37,557 nucleotides of DNA from Planctomycetota bacterium. Lineage in GTDB: Bacteria; Planctomycetota; SZUA-567; JAFGGJ01. Shown here piece by piece: positions 23,502 through 30,522 of the stretch. The notes under the pieces are model-generated. The model saw only the letters and a program-made list of their open reading frames with translations, ran no database searches and had not been told where the DNA came from. The stretch spans positions 1 through 37,557 of the forward strand of contig JAFGGJ010000028.1 of assembly GCA_016930595.1 (NCBI GenBank), read 5' to 3'. Both the position numbers and the translations under genes were made by a program. Numbering within the stretch: the stretch's first letter is position 1; every line of letters begins with the position of its first letter.

Positions 23502-25940
23502 ATGAAACTCTACGGTTCGACAACCTGTCTTGCCGCCGTCGTCGCTTTCGGCTGCCTGGTTTCTTCCGCCGCCGAAGATTCCCCGGAACCCGATCCCTTC
23601 CGCTGGATCATGGCCCGCGACTTCGAAAAAGGCACCGAAGGCTATTACCTTAAAGGCGGCTCCCTCGCCACCGTGACCTCCGACTCTTTTTCCGGCAACA
23701 GCGCGCTGTCCATACCGGCTTCCTTCCCGGGGTCCGTGGATGTCGAAAAAATGGGCGGTATCGGCAAGGTCGAACAGGTTTCCTTCGGCGTCTACGTGCC
23801 CGAAGACTGGCCTCTCGTCGAATGCGTGCTCTACGTCCAGGAGAAAGACGGCCTCTGGTGGCAGAGCGCGCCCGTTCCGCTCGTCAAGAAAGCCCCCCGG
23901 TCATGGAACGTGGCGGCCTTTGACATCTACGCCGACCTGCATCCCGTGAACCACGGGGCCCCGCTTCAACGGTGGTTTGCCAGGGATATCTCCAGGATCG
24001 GCATCCGCTTCCAGTGCAAGTCCCGTGCTTCCGGCAGCATACTTCTCGACGGCCTCCGTATCCGCAGGCTGCCGCCTGAACGCCTTGAATTCGTATCCGT
24101 CGCGCTCGACCGCCGTCCACCCGCCGTCTACAAGCCGTTCGAAGCGGACGTCCGCCTTTCACGCGACTTCTTCAATCCCTTTGACCCGGAAGAAATAGAT
24201 GTTTCCTGCGAAATCACCGCCCCCGACGGCGCCGCGCTCCTTCAGCCCTGCTACTACGACCAGCCCTATCTCCGGAACAGGGGACCCGAAGGGCTCGACA
24301 CCTTTGTCCCCAGCGGCCCCGGCCGTTTCCGCCTGCGCTTTTCCCCCATGGCCCCGGGCCGCTACGGCCTCGTCTTCGTCGCGCGTTCCGGCGACGATAC
24401 CGTCAGGAGCAGCCCTTACGGCGTGGACGTCCCCGACAAAAAGTGGGGATTCACGCCCGTCCGCGTGGCCTCCGACAAGCGCAGCTTCGAAACCGTCTCC
24501 GGCGAATTCTTCTACCCCATAGGCCACAACCTGCGCAGCCCTACCGATTCCCGATGCACGCGCGTCCTCGGCTGGGACCCGCTGCCGGACAGGGGGCTTT
24601 CCGCTTATGAACACTATTTCGGGCGCATGAGAGACGCCGGTGAAAACCTCGCTGAAGTCTGGATGGCTTCCTGGTGGCTGGGCATCGAATGGAACCGCAA
24701 CTGGAAAGGTTATCACGGCCTCGGCTGGTACAACCTCGAGCACGCCTGGATGCTCGACCGCGTCCTCGACGAAGCGGCTTCCAACGGTCTCTACGTCCAT
24801 CTCGTTATCGACAACCACGGCAAGTATTCCTCGTATTGCGACCAGGAATGGCAATACAGCCCCTTCAACGCCGGGAACGGCGGTTTTCTCCACACCCCGG
24901 ATCATTTCTTCACCGATGCACGCGCCATGGAGCTGTACAGGCGCAAGATGCGCTACATCCTTGCGCGCTGGGGGGCTTATTCCAACATCATGGGCCTGGA
25001 ACTCATTTCCGAACTCGACCTCACCGGTTCGCGTCACGGCACCTACAGGATGCCCTACATCCTAGACTGGCACCGCTCCATGGCCGATTACATCCGCAAG
25101 ACGGACATCCACGGCCACCTCCTTACCACGCACTTTTCCGGCGATTTCCATGTCATCAATCCCAACGTCGCCGGCGACGCCTGTATCGACTATGTCGTTG
25201 TGGATGCTTATCGAAACGGAGTGTCCCCGTTCCCGCACACGGCACGCGTTTCCGCCGAAAACCTCGTCAGGTACGGCAAGCCGTTCATGGTCACCGAATA
25301 CGGCGGCGCATGGAACGGCACCGACGAACTCGGTCTTGAAGCCGACCTGCATTCCGGGCTCTGGGCCTTCTGGATGACGCCCGCCGCCGGCACGCCGCTC
25401 CTCTGGTGGTTCGACTTCATTGAACGCCGCGATCTCTACTTCCATTTCACCGCCCTGGAAGCCTTTGCGCGCGGCGAAGACCGCCGGAAAGCGGCCTCCC
25501 CCGCCTCGTACTTCTTTTCCGTCCCCGGCGGCCTGGAAGCCATGTTCTACGGCGACGATGCTTCCGGCTACGGCTGGATATACGACCCTGCGGAAATGAC
25601 ATACCTCCCGGCCGCGGACAAGCGCCGCCTGCGCACCGGCGTCGAAGTGCGCCTGCCGGCGGTCATGAACGGCGACTTCGAAATCGAATTCTGGGATACC
25701 TGTGCCGGCAAAGTTCTTGGCGCCGCGGCCGTTTCCGCTTCCGCCGGATCCGGAATCTCTTTCACGCTGCCGGATTTCCGCAGCGATATCGCGCTCAAGT
25801 ACCGCCGCACCGCCGCGGGGAAGCCCCCTGCGGAGACGGAGACTTCCGGGGCGGAGACGGGTGTCACGCCGCGGCCTCCTTCCACTGCTCCGCAGCGCGG
25901 GGACCCGCCGCCGGAAGAGACTCGCCGCCGGCGCGATTGA
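23502..25940 (+). CDS. Secreted DUF5060/GH5-like glycoside hydrolase
   Basis: From ATG 23502 it is 812 residues with a signal peptide (MKLYGSTTCLAAVVAFGCLVSSAAE). Residues 35-200 look like a carbohydrate-binding beta-sandwich. Residues 205-320 resemble DUF5060 (YKPFEADVRLSRDFFNPFDPEEIDVSCEITAPDG). Residues 330-670 are a (beta/alpha)8 barrel of clan GH-A type, with the probable acid/base E504 in LELISELD and nucleophile E599 in MVTEYGG. A beta domain follows. The last 40 residues are proline-, glutamate- and arginine-rich and probably disordered. Its action on a beta-linked polysaccharide is inferred; substrate unknown. Confidence 0.82.
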   Translation: MKLYGSTTCLAAVVAFGCLVSSAAEDSPEPDPFRWIMARDFEKGTEGYYLKGGSLATVTSDSFSGNSALSIPASFPGSVDVEKMGGIGKVEQVSFGVYVPEDWPLVECVLYVQEKDGLWWQSAPVPLVKKAPRSWNVAAFDIYADLHPVNHGAPLQRWFARDISRIGIRFQCKSRASGSILLDGLRIRRLPPERLEFVSVALDRRPPAVYKPFEADVRLSRDFFNPFDPEEIDVSCEITAPDGAALLQPCYYDQPYLRNRGPEGLDTFVPSGPGRFRLRFSPMAPGRYGLVFVARSGDDTVRSSPYGVDVPDKKWGFTPVRVASDKRSFETVSGEFFYPIGHNLRSPTDSRCTRVLGWDPLPDRGLSAYEHYFGRMRDAGENLAEVWMASWWLGIEWNRNWKGYHGLGWYNLEHAWMLDRVLDEAASNGLYVHLVIDNHGKYSSYCDQEWQYSPFNAGNGGFLHTPDHFFTDARAMELYRRKMRYILARWGAYSNIMGLELISELDLTGSRHGTYRMPYILDWHRSMADYIRKTDIHGHLLTTHFSGDFHVINPNVAGDACIDYVVVDAYRNGVSPFPHTARVSAENLVRYGKPFMVTEYGGAWNGTDELGLEADLHSGLWAFWMTPAAGTPLLWWFDFIERRDLYFHFTALEAFARGEDRRKAASPASYFFSVPGGLEAMFYGDDASGYGWIYDPAEMTYLPAADKRRLRTGVEVRLPAVMNGDFEIEFWDTCAGKVLGAAAVSASAGSGISFTLPDFRSDIALKYRRTAAGKPPAETETSGAETGVTPRPPSTAPQRGDPPPEETRRRRD

Positions 25941-25945
25941 CGTCC

Positions 25946-25973
25946 TTGTTTACTCGGTTCGCCCGGGTATAAT
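25946..25973 (+). promoter_or_regulatory. Promoter of tRNA-Leu
   Basis: TTGTTT, 16 bp, then a perfect TATAAT. Transcription is predicted to start near 25980, four bases before the mature tRNA end. Confidence 0.55.
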
Positions 25974-25983
25974 CCCAAGCAGT

Positions 25984-26070
25984 GCCGGAGTGGTGGAACA
26001 GGCAGACGCGCTGGACTCAAAATCCAGTGAGGGCAACCTCATGAGGGTTCGACTCCCTCCTCCGGCACCA
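25984..26070 (+). tRNA. tRNA-Leu(CAA)
   Basis: An 87-base tRNA. The acceptor stem is GCCGGAG/CTCCGGC, and the anticodon arm is CTGGA, loop CTCAAAA, TCCAG with anticodon CAA, which reads UUG. A long variable arm (GAGG/CCTC) marks a type II tRNA such as leucine. The T arm is GAGGG, loop TTCGACT, CCCTC. The discriminator A and CCA end are encoded. No tRNA neighbours are seen. Confidence 0.97.
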
Positions 26071-26107
26071 TCCCGCCCTTCGCTCCGCCCGCCCCCCTCG
26101 CGGTCCT

Positions 26108-26560
26108 TCACTTGATGAATATATGCATCCCCACGGCGGCGTCCACTTCGACGTCCGATTCCGGGGAAATCGTAAGTGACGGTACTATTTCCACGAAGAT
26201 ATCCAGCCACCCGTCTTCGACCGTGTACGTCAGGCCCAGCGGGACGCGTACGCCGAACGCGTCGTCGCCGGGGTCGTCCACGAAAGCCGCGCGTCCCCCC
26301 AGTCCCATGTACAGGCCGATGTCGCCGCTGCGCACGTCCACGGCGTTGAAGTTGTGATACACGTAGTCCGCGTGGCAGTAGAACGCGTCTTTGGGCCAGG
26401 CGAACGCCGTGTTTACCGCCGCCGTCCTGTCCGTCCATCCCTTTATCGCCAGCCCGTCCGGCTCGCCCACTATGAACCCTATCCCCAGGCCCCTGCTGCC
26501 GCAGCCGGATGCCAGCATGACCGTGACGGCTCCCAGCGCCAGGATCCCTTTCGCTTTCAT
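26108..26560 (-). CDS. Small lipoprotein, probable outer-membrane beta protein (DUF3996-like)
   Basis: A 150-residue protein with a lipoprotein signal (MKAKGILALGAVTVMLASGC, lipid cysteine C20). The mature part has glycine- and aromatic-rich strands: GLGIGFIVGEPDGLAIKGW, AFYCHADYVYHNFNAVDVRSGDIGLYMGLGG, FGVRVPLGLTYTVEDGWLDIFVEIVPSLTISPESDVEVDAAVGMHIFIK. This is the pattern of small DUF3996-type barrel proteins; the assignment is from memory of the pattern and is moderate. GGAAAGGAGG is a strong ribosome site before the ATG. It follows the RNase HII-like gene by 42 bp and may be in the same transcript. Confidence 0.75.
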   Translation of the reverse strand: MKAKGILALGAVTVMLASGCGSRGLGIGFIVGEPDGLAIKGWTDRTAAVNTAFAWPKDAFYCHADYVYHNFNAVDVRSGDIGLYMGLGGRAAFVDDPGDDAFGVRVPLGLTYTVEDGWLDIFVEIVPSLTISPESDVEVDAAVGMHIFIK

Positions 26561-26602
26561 GTCGCCTCCTTTCCCGTTCGCTCGTCGGGCCGCCGGCGGG
26601 AA

Positions 26603-27523
26603 TCACCTTTCCCGGCAGACGTCCTCCGTGCCCAGCCCTTCCTCCGCCAGCTTCGCCGCCGCCCTTTGCATGAATCCGCCGTGCGACCCGCCGTACCCGT
26701 CCGCCGGTTCCACACCCCGCTCTCTCCAGTACTCGTAAAATCCCCGCATCAGCACTTCCCGCAGGTACTTCGCCACTATGCTTGCCGCCGCCACCTCGCG
26801 ACAGTGCTCCTCCGCCTTGGGCAGCACTGTTATCCGCAGTTTTCTACGCGGCAGTTCGTACGTGGGATTCCCTTCGCTCCTGATTCTGCGGGGCAGTTCG
26901 TCCGGAAAACACTCGCACAGCCAGGGCATGTAATTCGTCCTTCCACCTTGCTGGTCCACCGCCGCCATGCCGCCGCCGTCCCCCTGTTCCTCCAGCATCC
27001 TCTGCGACAGCCATCTGAACGCCGCCAGCGATGCGCGGCCCTTGTTCGGCTCCTTCCGCCACAAGTTGTTCAGCCACCGGGCGCTCATTACGGCTGCCGC
27101 CGGTATAAGGGCGGTTATCCCCGCCGCGTCCAGCACCGCCCGGCATTCTCCCGCCGTTTCTTCCATCTCCGCCCTTTCGCACTCGAACGGCACGTCCCTG
27201 TCCCATATCCCGCCGAACCACGGCACCCCCCGGACGTCGTCCGGAAACCCGGCTGTAAGCGCTTGCACCAGCTCCCCCACGTTCGCCGGCGTCTTACCGC
27301 AGGCTCCTATCAGCGGCAAAGCCGTTTTTTCGAGCGCGCGCAGCCCCTTCTTCGGCGAAAACAGTCTTTTCGAATCCACCACGTTCACCGGCAGCCTGCC
27401 CAGGGCTTCCCGCACCGTCTCGGCGGCTTCCGGCGTCTCTTCCGTCCTGGCGCCGAACCACGCCATCACCATGGGCCCGAGCTTCGGGCCGTACCCGGCT
27501 TCATCTATCCCGCCTATCACCAT
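26603..27523 (-). CDS. Divergent RNase HII-like protein
   Basis: A 306-residue protein. GIDEAGYGPKLGPMV holds the first catalytic pair D7-E8, and VVDSKRLF (D50) matches the DSK-x-L motif of RNase HII/HIII. D190 in MAAVDQQGG is a likely third catalytic residue, and AAASIVAKYLRE (245-256) matches the AASI-x-AK-x-x-RD signature with E256 in place of the last aspartate. It is about 100 residues longer than RNase HII, with the extra sequence inside the fold (about 60-180) rather than as an RNase HIII-type N-terminal domain. It should act on RNA in RNA/DNA hybrids, but this is inference. The start overlaps the end of the ABC-exporter gene by 7 bases. Confidence 0.75.
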   Translation of the reverse strand: MVIGGIDEAGYGPKLGPMVMAWFGARTEETPEAAETVREALGRLPVNVVDSKRLFSPKKGLRALEKTALPLIGACGKTPANVGELVQALTAGFPDDVRGVPWFGGIWDRDVPFECERAEMEETAGECRAVLDAAGITALIPAAAVMSARWLNNLWRKEPNKGRASLAAFRWLSQRMLEEQGDGGGMAAVDQQGGRTNYMPWLCECFPDELPRRIRSEGNPTYELPRRKLRITVLPKAEEHCREVAAASIVAKYLREVLMRGFYEYWRERGVEPADGYGGSHGGFMQRAAAKLAEEGLGTEDVCRER

Positions 27524-29217
27524 TCCAGCCGCCTCGCCGCCCTGCGTGCCAGCAGCATGACCGTTGTCGTCAGAATCAAGGCTATGCCCAGGATCAGCCC
27601 TCCCTGTACCGCAGCCGTTGCCCATGACGGTCCGCCCGCGGCCGCCGCCGTCCCGGTTTTCCTCGCCAGCGACAGCGGCATCCATACCTTGAGCGCCGGT
27701 ACCAGTATCGCAGCGTAGAACGCCACCGTCAGTATCGACGCCACCAGCGTCAGCGTCCCGCCGAATGACGACACCATCTCGCTCGGCGACCTTTTCGATG
27801 GCTCCGGGAACATCGTCCCCATCCCCACCGAAATCGCCGACAGCGTCAGCGCTACCCCCAGCGCCGCCGACAACATCACCGCCCCGGCATGCGCCCCCAC
27901 CCCCATGTTCATTGCCCCCACCAGCAGGAGCCCGACGCTTATCATCGAACTCCCCCACGCCGTCCATGCGAATTTCGCCCGCACCATTTCTTCCCGCCCG
28001 GTGCCGCCCATGATCCCCCACGGCACGCGCATTTCCATCGAAACCAGCGGGAACGCGAAACGCGTCGTGAACGTCGCCATCGTCAGCGCCACCGACATGA
28101 ACGACAGCGATACCGTCACTATCCTCCAGTCCTGGAACACCTCCATCCGCCCGAACCTCTTCAGTCCCAGAAAGTACACCAGTATCAGCCCGAAGAATAT
28201 CGCCCCCTGTCCCCACTGCAGGGGATCGCGGAAGAACGTCACCGTGTCCTTGTAGAAGTACGCCGTCCGCCTCCGGTCTCCCCACGCGAATATGCGCAGT
28301 ATCCACCACAGTACCCGGTTCATGCGCGCCCGGGCGCGCACCGACGCCGTGAGCGCTTCCTCGTACGCCCTCCTGTAGAACAGCTCCGCAAGCACGCGTC
28401 CGCCCGCAACCGCCGCCAGCGCCCCGGTGTAAAGCGTGTACGTGTAAAGGGCGTACGTCCCCCAGTCGCCCGTCGCCGCCGCCTCCATCGCCTTGGTTGC
28501 CCACGTGCTCGGGTACCACGGGCTGCGTGAAAACGTGAACCACCCCAGTATCCGGAACATCCACTCTTCCCCGAAACCGCTCCCGGGCTGCACCGCTTCG
28601 GGCCATCTCATCGCCGCGTACAGCGCCCCTATCGCTCCCAAGGTCACCAGCACTCCCGCCAGCGCCCTGCGGTACCTTCCCAGGAACCTCGTCAGCAGCA
28701 GCGCCGCCGCCCCTCCGGCGGCCGCCGTCATCAGCAGGAACGGCGGCAGCACCGCCAGCGTCCCGGCGTAATACCATGTGCCCAGCTTCAGGTCCGCACC
28801 GTACGCCGCCACCACCGGCAGCCCCATTATCGCAACGGCCCACGCGCTGAACAGGAACGCCACCAGCAGCCGGTATACGTATATCATCCCAACGGGCGTC
28901 GGCCCCGTCAGCAGAAAAGGTATCTCCGACCCGCTGAAAAGTGCCCCGTACGACACTATCGTGCTCGAAAAGAACAGCATCATCATCACCACGAAGAAGA
29001 ACATCCCCACCAGGTACGATACCACCAGTTCCTTGAACGCCGGATAGGCGTTCAGCGATCGCAGCCCGGCCTTCAGCCCCACCATCACTCCCAGCCAGAT
29101 CAGCGTCCCGATGACCGTTATCACCGCCACCTTGAAACGCTCCCGCGACAGCGCCGTCCCGGTCCTTCTCCACGCGTGCAGCGTCCGTATCCTCAGCAGT
29201 CTTGCCAGGTGCTTCAC
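27517..29217 (-). CDS. ABC-2/exporter-type membrane subunit
   Basis: A 566-residue membrane protein with about 12 hydrophobic segments (for example VITVIGTLIWLGVMVGL, YLVGMFFFVVMMMLFF, LGVALTLSAISVGMG, GGLILGIALILTTTVMLL). It resembles putative ABC exporter permeases of about 550 residues (Put_ABC_export type) that pair with a separate ATPase; the segment FYKDTVTFFRDPLQWGQ is characteristic. No ATPase gene lies in the window. GTG 29217 was chosen over the GTG two codons upstream because GAGGG then lies 6 bp before it. Translationally coupled to the RNase HII-like gene downstream. Substrate unknown. Confidence 0.72.
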   Translation of the reverse strand: MKHLARLLRIRTLHAWRRTGTALSRERFKVAVITVIGTLIWLGVMVGLKAGLRSLNAYPAFKELVVSYLVGMFFFVVMMMLFFSSTIVSYGALFSGSEIPFLLTGPTPVGMIYVYRLLVAFLFSAWAVAIMGLPVVAAYGADLKLGTWYYAGTLAVLPPFLLMTAAAGGAAALLLTRFLGRYRRALAGVLVTLGAIGALYAAMRWPEAVQPGSGFGEEWMFRILGWFTFSRSPWYPSTWATKAMEAAATGDWGTYALYTYTLYTGALAAVAGGRVLAELFYRRAYEEALTASVRARARMNRVLWWILRIFAWGDRRRTAYFYKDTVTFFRDPLQWGQGAIFFGLILVYFLGLKRFGRMEVFQDWRIVTVSLSFMSVALTMATFTTRFAFPLVSMEMRVPWGIMGGTGREEMVRAKFAWTAWGSSMISVGLLLVGAMNMGVGAHAGAVMLSAALGVALTLSAISVGMGTMFPEPSKRSPSEMVSSFGGTLTLVASILTVAFYAAILVPALKVWMPLSLARKTGTAAAAGGPSWATAAVQGGLILGIALILTTTVMLLARRAARRLEW

Positions 29218-29285
29218 GTTCACCCCTCTGGCGGCGCCTTGCCGCCGCCGTCATTATACACGGTCGCCCCAGCTTGGACATTGTC

Positions 29286-29313
29286 TTGACAGGGTGCATC
29301 CCGGCCTTATAAT
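29286..29313 (+). promoter_or_regulatory. Consensus sigma-70 promoter of rplC
   Basis: Perfect TTGACA, 16 bp, perfect TATAAT. Transcription should start near 29320, giving a leader of about 50 bases. This is the strongest promoter in the window. Confidence 0.8.
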
Positions 29314-29370
29314 CCCCTCTTCCGTTCTGTGCACCCTACTTTCCCGGCGGCACCTGCGAGGAGATAAGCA

Positions 29371-30024
29371 ATGCCTGTTGGCATACTGGGCAGAAAAATC
29401 GGCATGACACAGGTCTTTGACGATGAGACCGGCGATGCCGTTCCCGTTACCATCATTGAAGCCGGCCCCTGCAGCGTTCTTCAGGTCAAGACGAAGGACA
29501 CCGACGGCTACAACGCCGTCCAGCTCGGCTTCGGCGAAATGAAGGAAAAACACTCCAACAGGCCCATGATGGGGCACTTCGCCGCGGCCGGTGTTTCGCC
29601 GGCAAGGTTCGTCAGGGAAATCCGCATGTCCGAAGCCCCGGGCGTCGAACGCGGCGCCACCCTTACCGTCCAGATCCTCGAAGGCGTCTCCAAGGTCGAT
29701 GTGCGCGGCGTTTCCAAGGGCAAAGGCTGGGCCGGCGTCATGAAACGCTGGAACTTCCAGGGCCAGCGCGCTTCTCACGGCAATACCAAGCATCACAGGA
29801 TGCCCGGCTCCATCGGCCGCACCTACAGCACCAGCAAGGGCGTTCCCAAGGGTTTCAAAATGGCCGGCCAGATGGGTAACAGGAACGTGACCGTCCGCGG
29901 CCTTGAACTCGTCAGGATCATCCCCGAAGACAACCTGCTGGTGGTCAAAGGTTCCATACCGGGCCCCAACGATTCCTTCGTCATCATTCACCAGTCTCAG
30001 AAAGATTCTTCCTTCAAACCCTGA
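29371..30024 (+). CDS. rplC: 50S ribosomal protein L3
   Basis: A 217-residue protein, close to the usual 205-215. It begins PVGILGRKIGMTQVFDD and contains the signature KGKGWAGVMKRWNFQGQ, then the conserved SHGNTKHHRMPGSIG and MAGQMGNRNVTVRGLELVRI of bacterial L3, which binds near the peptidyl-transferase centre of 23S rRNA. GAGGAG lies 8 bp before the ATG. In most bacteria rplC is second in the S10 operon, between rpsJ and rplD; here it stands alone behind its own consensus promoter, with an exporter gene divergent upstream and noncoding repeats downstream. Confidence 0.97.
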   Translation: MPVGILGRKIGMTQVFDDETGDAVPVTIIEAGPCSVLQVKTKDTDGYNAVQLGFGEMKEKHSNRPMMGHFAAAGVSPARFVREIRMSEAPGVERGATLTVQILEGVSKVDVRGVSKGKGWAGVMKRWNFQGQRASHGNTKHHRMPGSIGRTYSTSKGVPKGFKMAGQMGNRNVTVRGLELVRIIPEDNLLVVKGSIPGPNDSFVIIHQSQKDSSFKP

Positions 30025-30048
30025 CCCACCCACCCACCCACCCACCCC
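30025..30048 (-). repeat. (CCCA)n tract, G-quadruplex motif on the minus strand
   Basis: Five CCCA units and a final CCCC begin directly after the rplC stop. The minus strand has six runs of at least three G separated by single T, the most stable class of intramolecular quadruplex motif. It forms the outer edge of the left arm of the inverted repeat. Confidence 0.75.
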
Positions 30049-30061
30049 AACCGGCTGTGCC
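30037..30061 (+). repeat. 25 bp inverted repeat, left arm
   Basis: A perfect 25 bp match, in reverse complement, to 30496-30520. It contains two CCCA units, CCCC, then AACCGGCTGTGCC. It lies 12 bases after the rplC stop codon. Confidence 0.9.
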
Positions 30062-30302
30062 CTGCATATAAGACGCGCTGTACCCATGCAAGGGTTCATC
30101 GTACGGGCTTGCTCCCTTTGGTCGCAACGCCGGGGAAACCGTGAGGATCGCGCAGGACCCCTGGCAGGGGTCGGCAATTTGACGCTGCGCTCCTCCTGCT
30201 TACCAGCAAGGAAGGTTTGTTTTCGCGCAGGAACAGGAACACTGATTATTCGGCGCGATAACGGCGCAAGATGAAGAGCGCCGTTTGCGCCTCCGATTTT
30301 TC
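30052..30302 (+). ncRNA. Candidate structured RNA of unknown class
   Basis: No protein frame is credible here, and the sequence folds well. GACCCC-TGGCA-GGGGTC (30156-30172) forms a perfect hairpin. Around it GCGCAG (30150-30155) pairs with CTGCGC (30185-30190), and GAGGA (30143-30147) with TCCTC (30191-30195), giving 17 bp in one long arm with a two-base bulge. CTTGCT near 30110 can pair with AGCAAG near 30207. A terminator ends the region. It does not match tmRNA, RNase P RNA or SRP RNA by eye. A 6S-like single long hairpin is conceivable but unproven. It may be a separate gene or the 3' end of the rplC transcript. Confidence 0.45.
30263..30301 (+). terminator. Rho-independent terminator
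   Basis: GGCGCAA (30263-30269) pairs with TTGCGCC (30285-30291), followed by TCCGA and TTTTT at 30297-30301. An alternative ACGGCGC/GCGCCGT stem overlaps it. It would end the rplC transcript or the structured RNA. Confidence 0.6.
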
Positions 30303-30394
30303 AAAGACCCCATTAATCGCCGGCCGCGCATGGCACACTACGCCATGGCGGTCCGGGATCTGTGGACAGGGAAGCCCGCCCGGATGGCGGACGG

Positions 30395-30510
30395 GGTGCT
30401 TGCGCGTGAGTCGCGTTCAATTGCCGAAGGCACGCGCGCCGCAGCCGGTTGAGGTGCTTGCGCGCGAGAAACGCTCAATTGCCGAAGGCACGCGCGGCAC
30501 AGCCGGTTGG
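30395..30510 (-). repeat. Tandem 58 bp repeat, two copies
   Basis: Copies at 30395-30452 and 30453-30510 agree at 50 of 58 positions. Each begins GGTGCTTGCGCG, has a central TCAATTGCCGAAGGCACGCG and ends AGCCGGTTG. Each can fold, as GCGCG pairs with CGCGC around the TTGCCGAAGGCA mini-hairpin. The end of the second copy is part of the right arm of the inverted repeat. Changes are spread through the copies, so they are not a recent duplication. Confidence 0.85.
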
Positions 30511-30520
30511 GGTGGGTGGG
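30496..30520 (-). repeat. 25 bp inverted repeat, right arm
   Basis: The reverse complement of 30037-30061 without mismatch. It ends two bases before the stop codon of the minus-strand oxidoreductase gene, so both convergent genes have the same sequence directly behind their stops. Its plus strand has GGTTGGGGTGGGTGGGGG (including two bases beyond the repeat), also a quadruplex-type tract. Confidence 0.9.
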
Positions 30521-30522
30521 GG

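Larger units (their letters stand above)
30025..30522. other. Noncoding region between convergent rplC and Gfo/Idh/MocA genes
   Basis: A 498 bp stretch without a credible protein gene. From left to right: G-quadruplex motif, left arm of a 25 bp inverted repeat, structured RNA candidate, terminator, about 90 bases in which I see only a small ATGGC/GCCAT hairpin (30329-30346), two tandem 58 bp repeats, right arm of the inverted repeat, G-rich tract and the stop codon of the minus-strand gene. Confidence 0.7.

Noticed and set aside
26603..29299. An 898-codon minus-strand open frame spanning the exporter and the RNase HII-like gene.
   Set aside because: Only its last third (from the ATG at 27523) has family homology. 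The upstream part is low-complexity Gly/Ala/Arg sequence out of frame with the membrane protein, a GC-rich shadow.
30395..30510. The tandem 58 bp repeat as a CRISPR array.
   Set aside because: There are only two direct copies in head-to-tail contact with no unique spacers, and no cas genes are near.
30025..30522. The inverted repeat pair as ends of an insertion sequence.
   Set aside because: No transposase frame lies between the arms and no target-site duplication is visible outside them. A non-autonomous element remains possible and is discussed as a finding.
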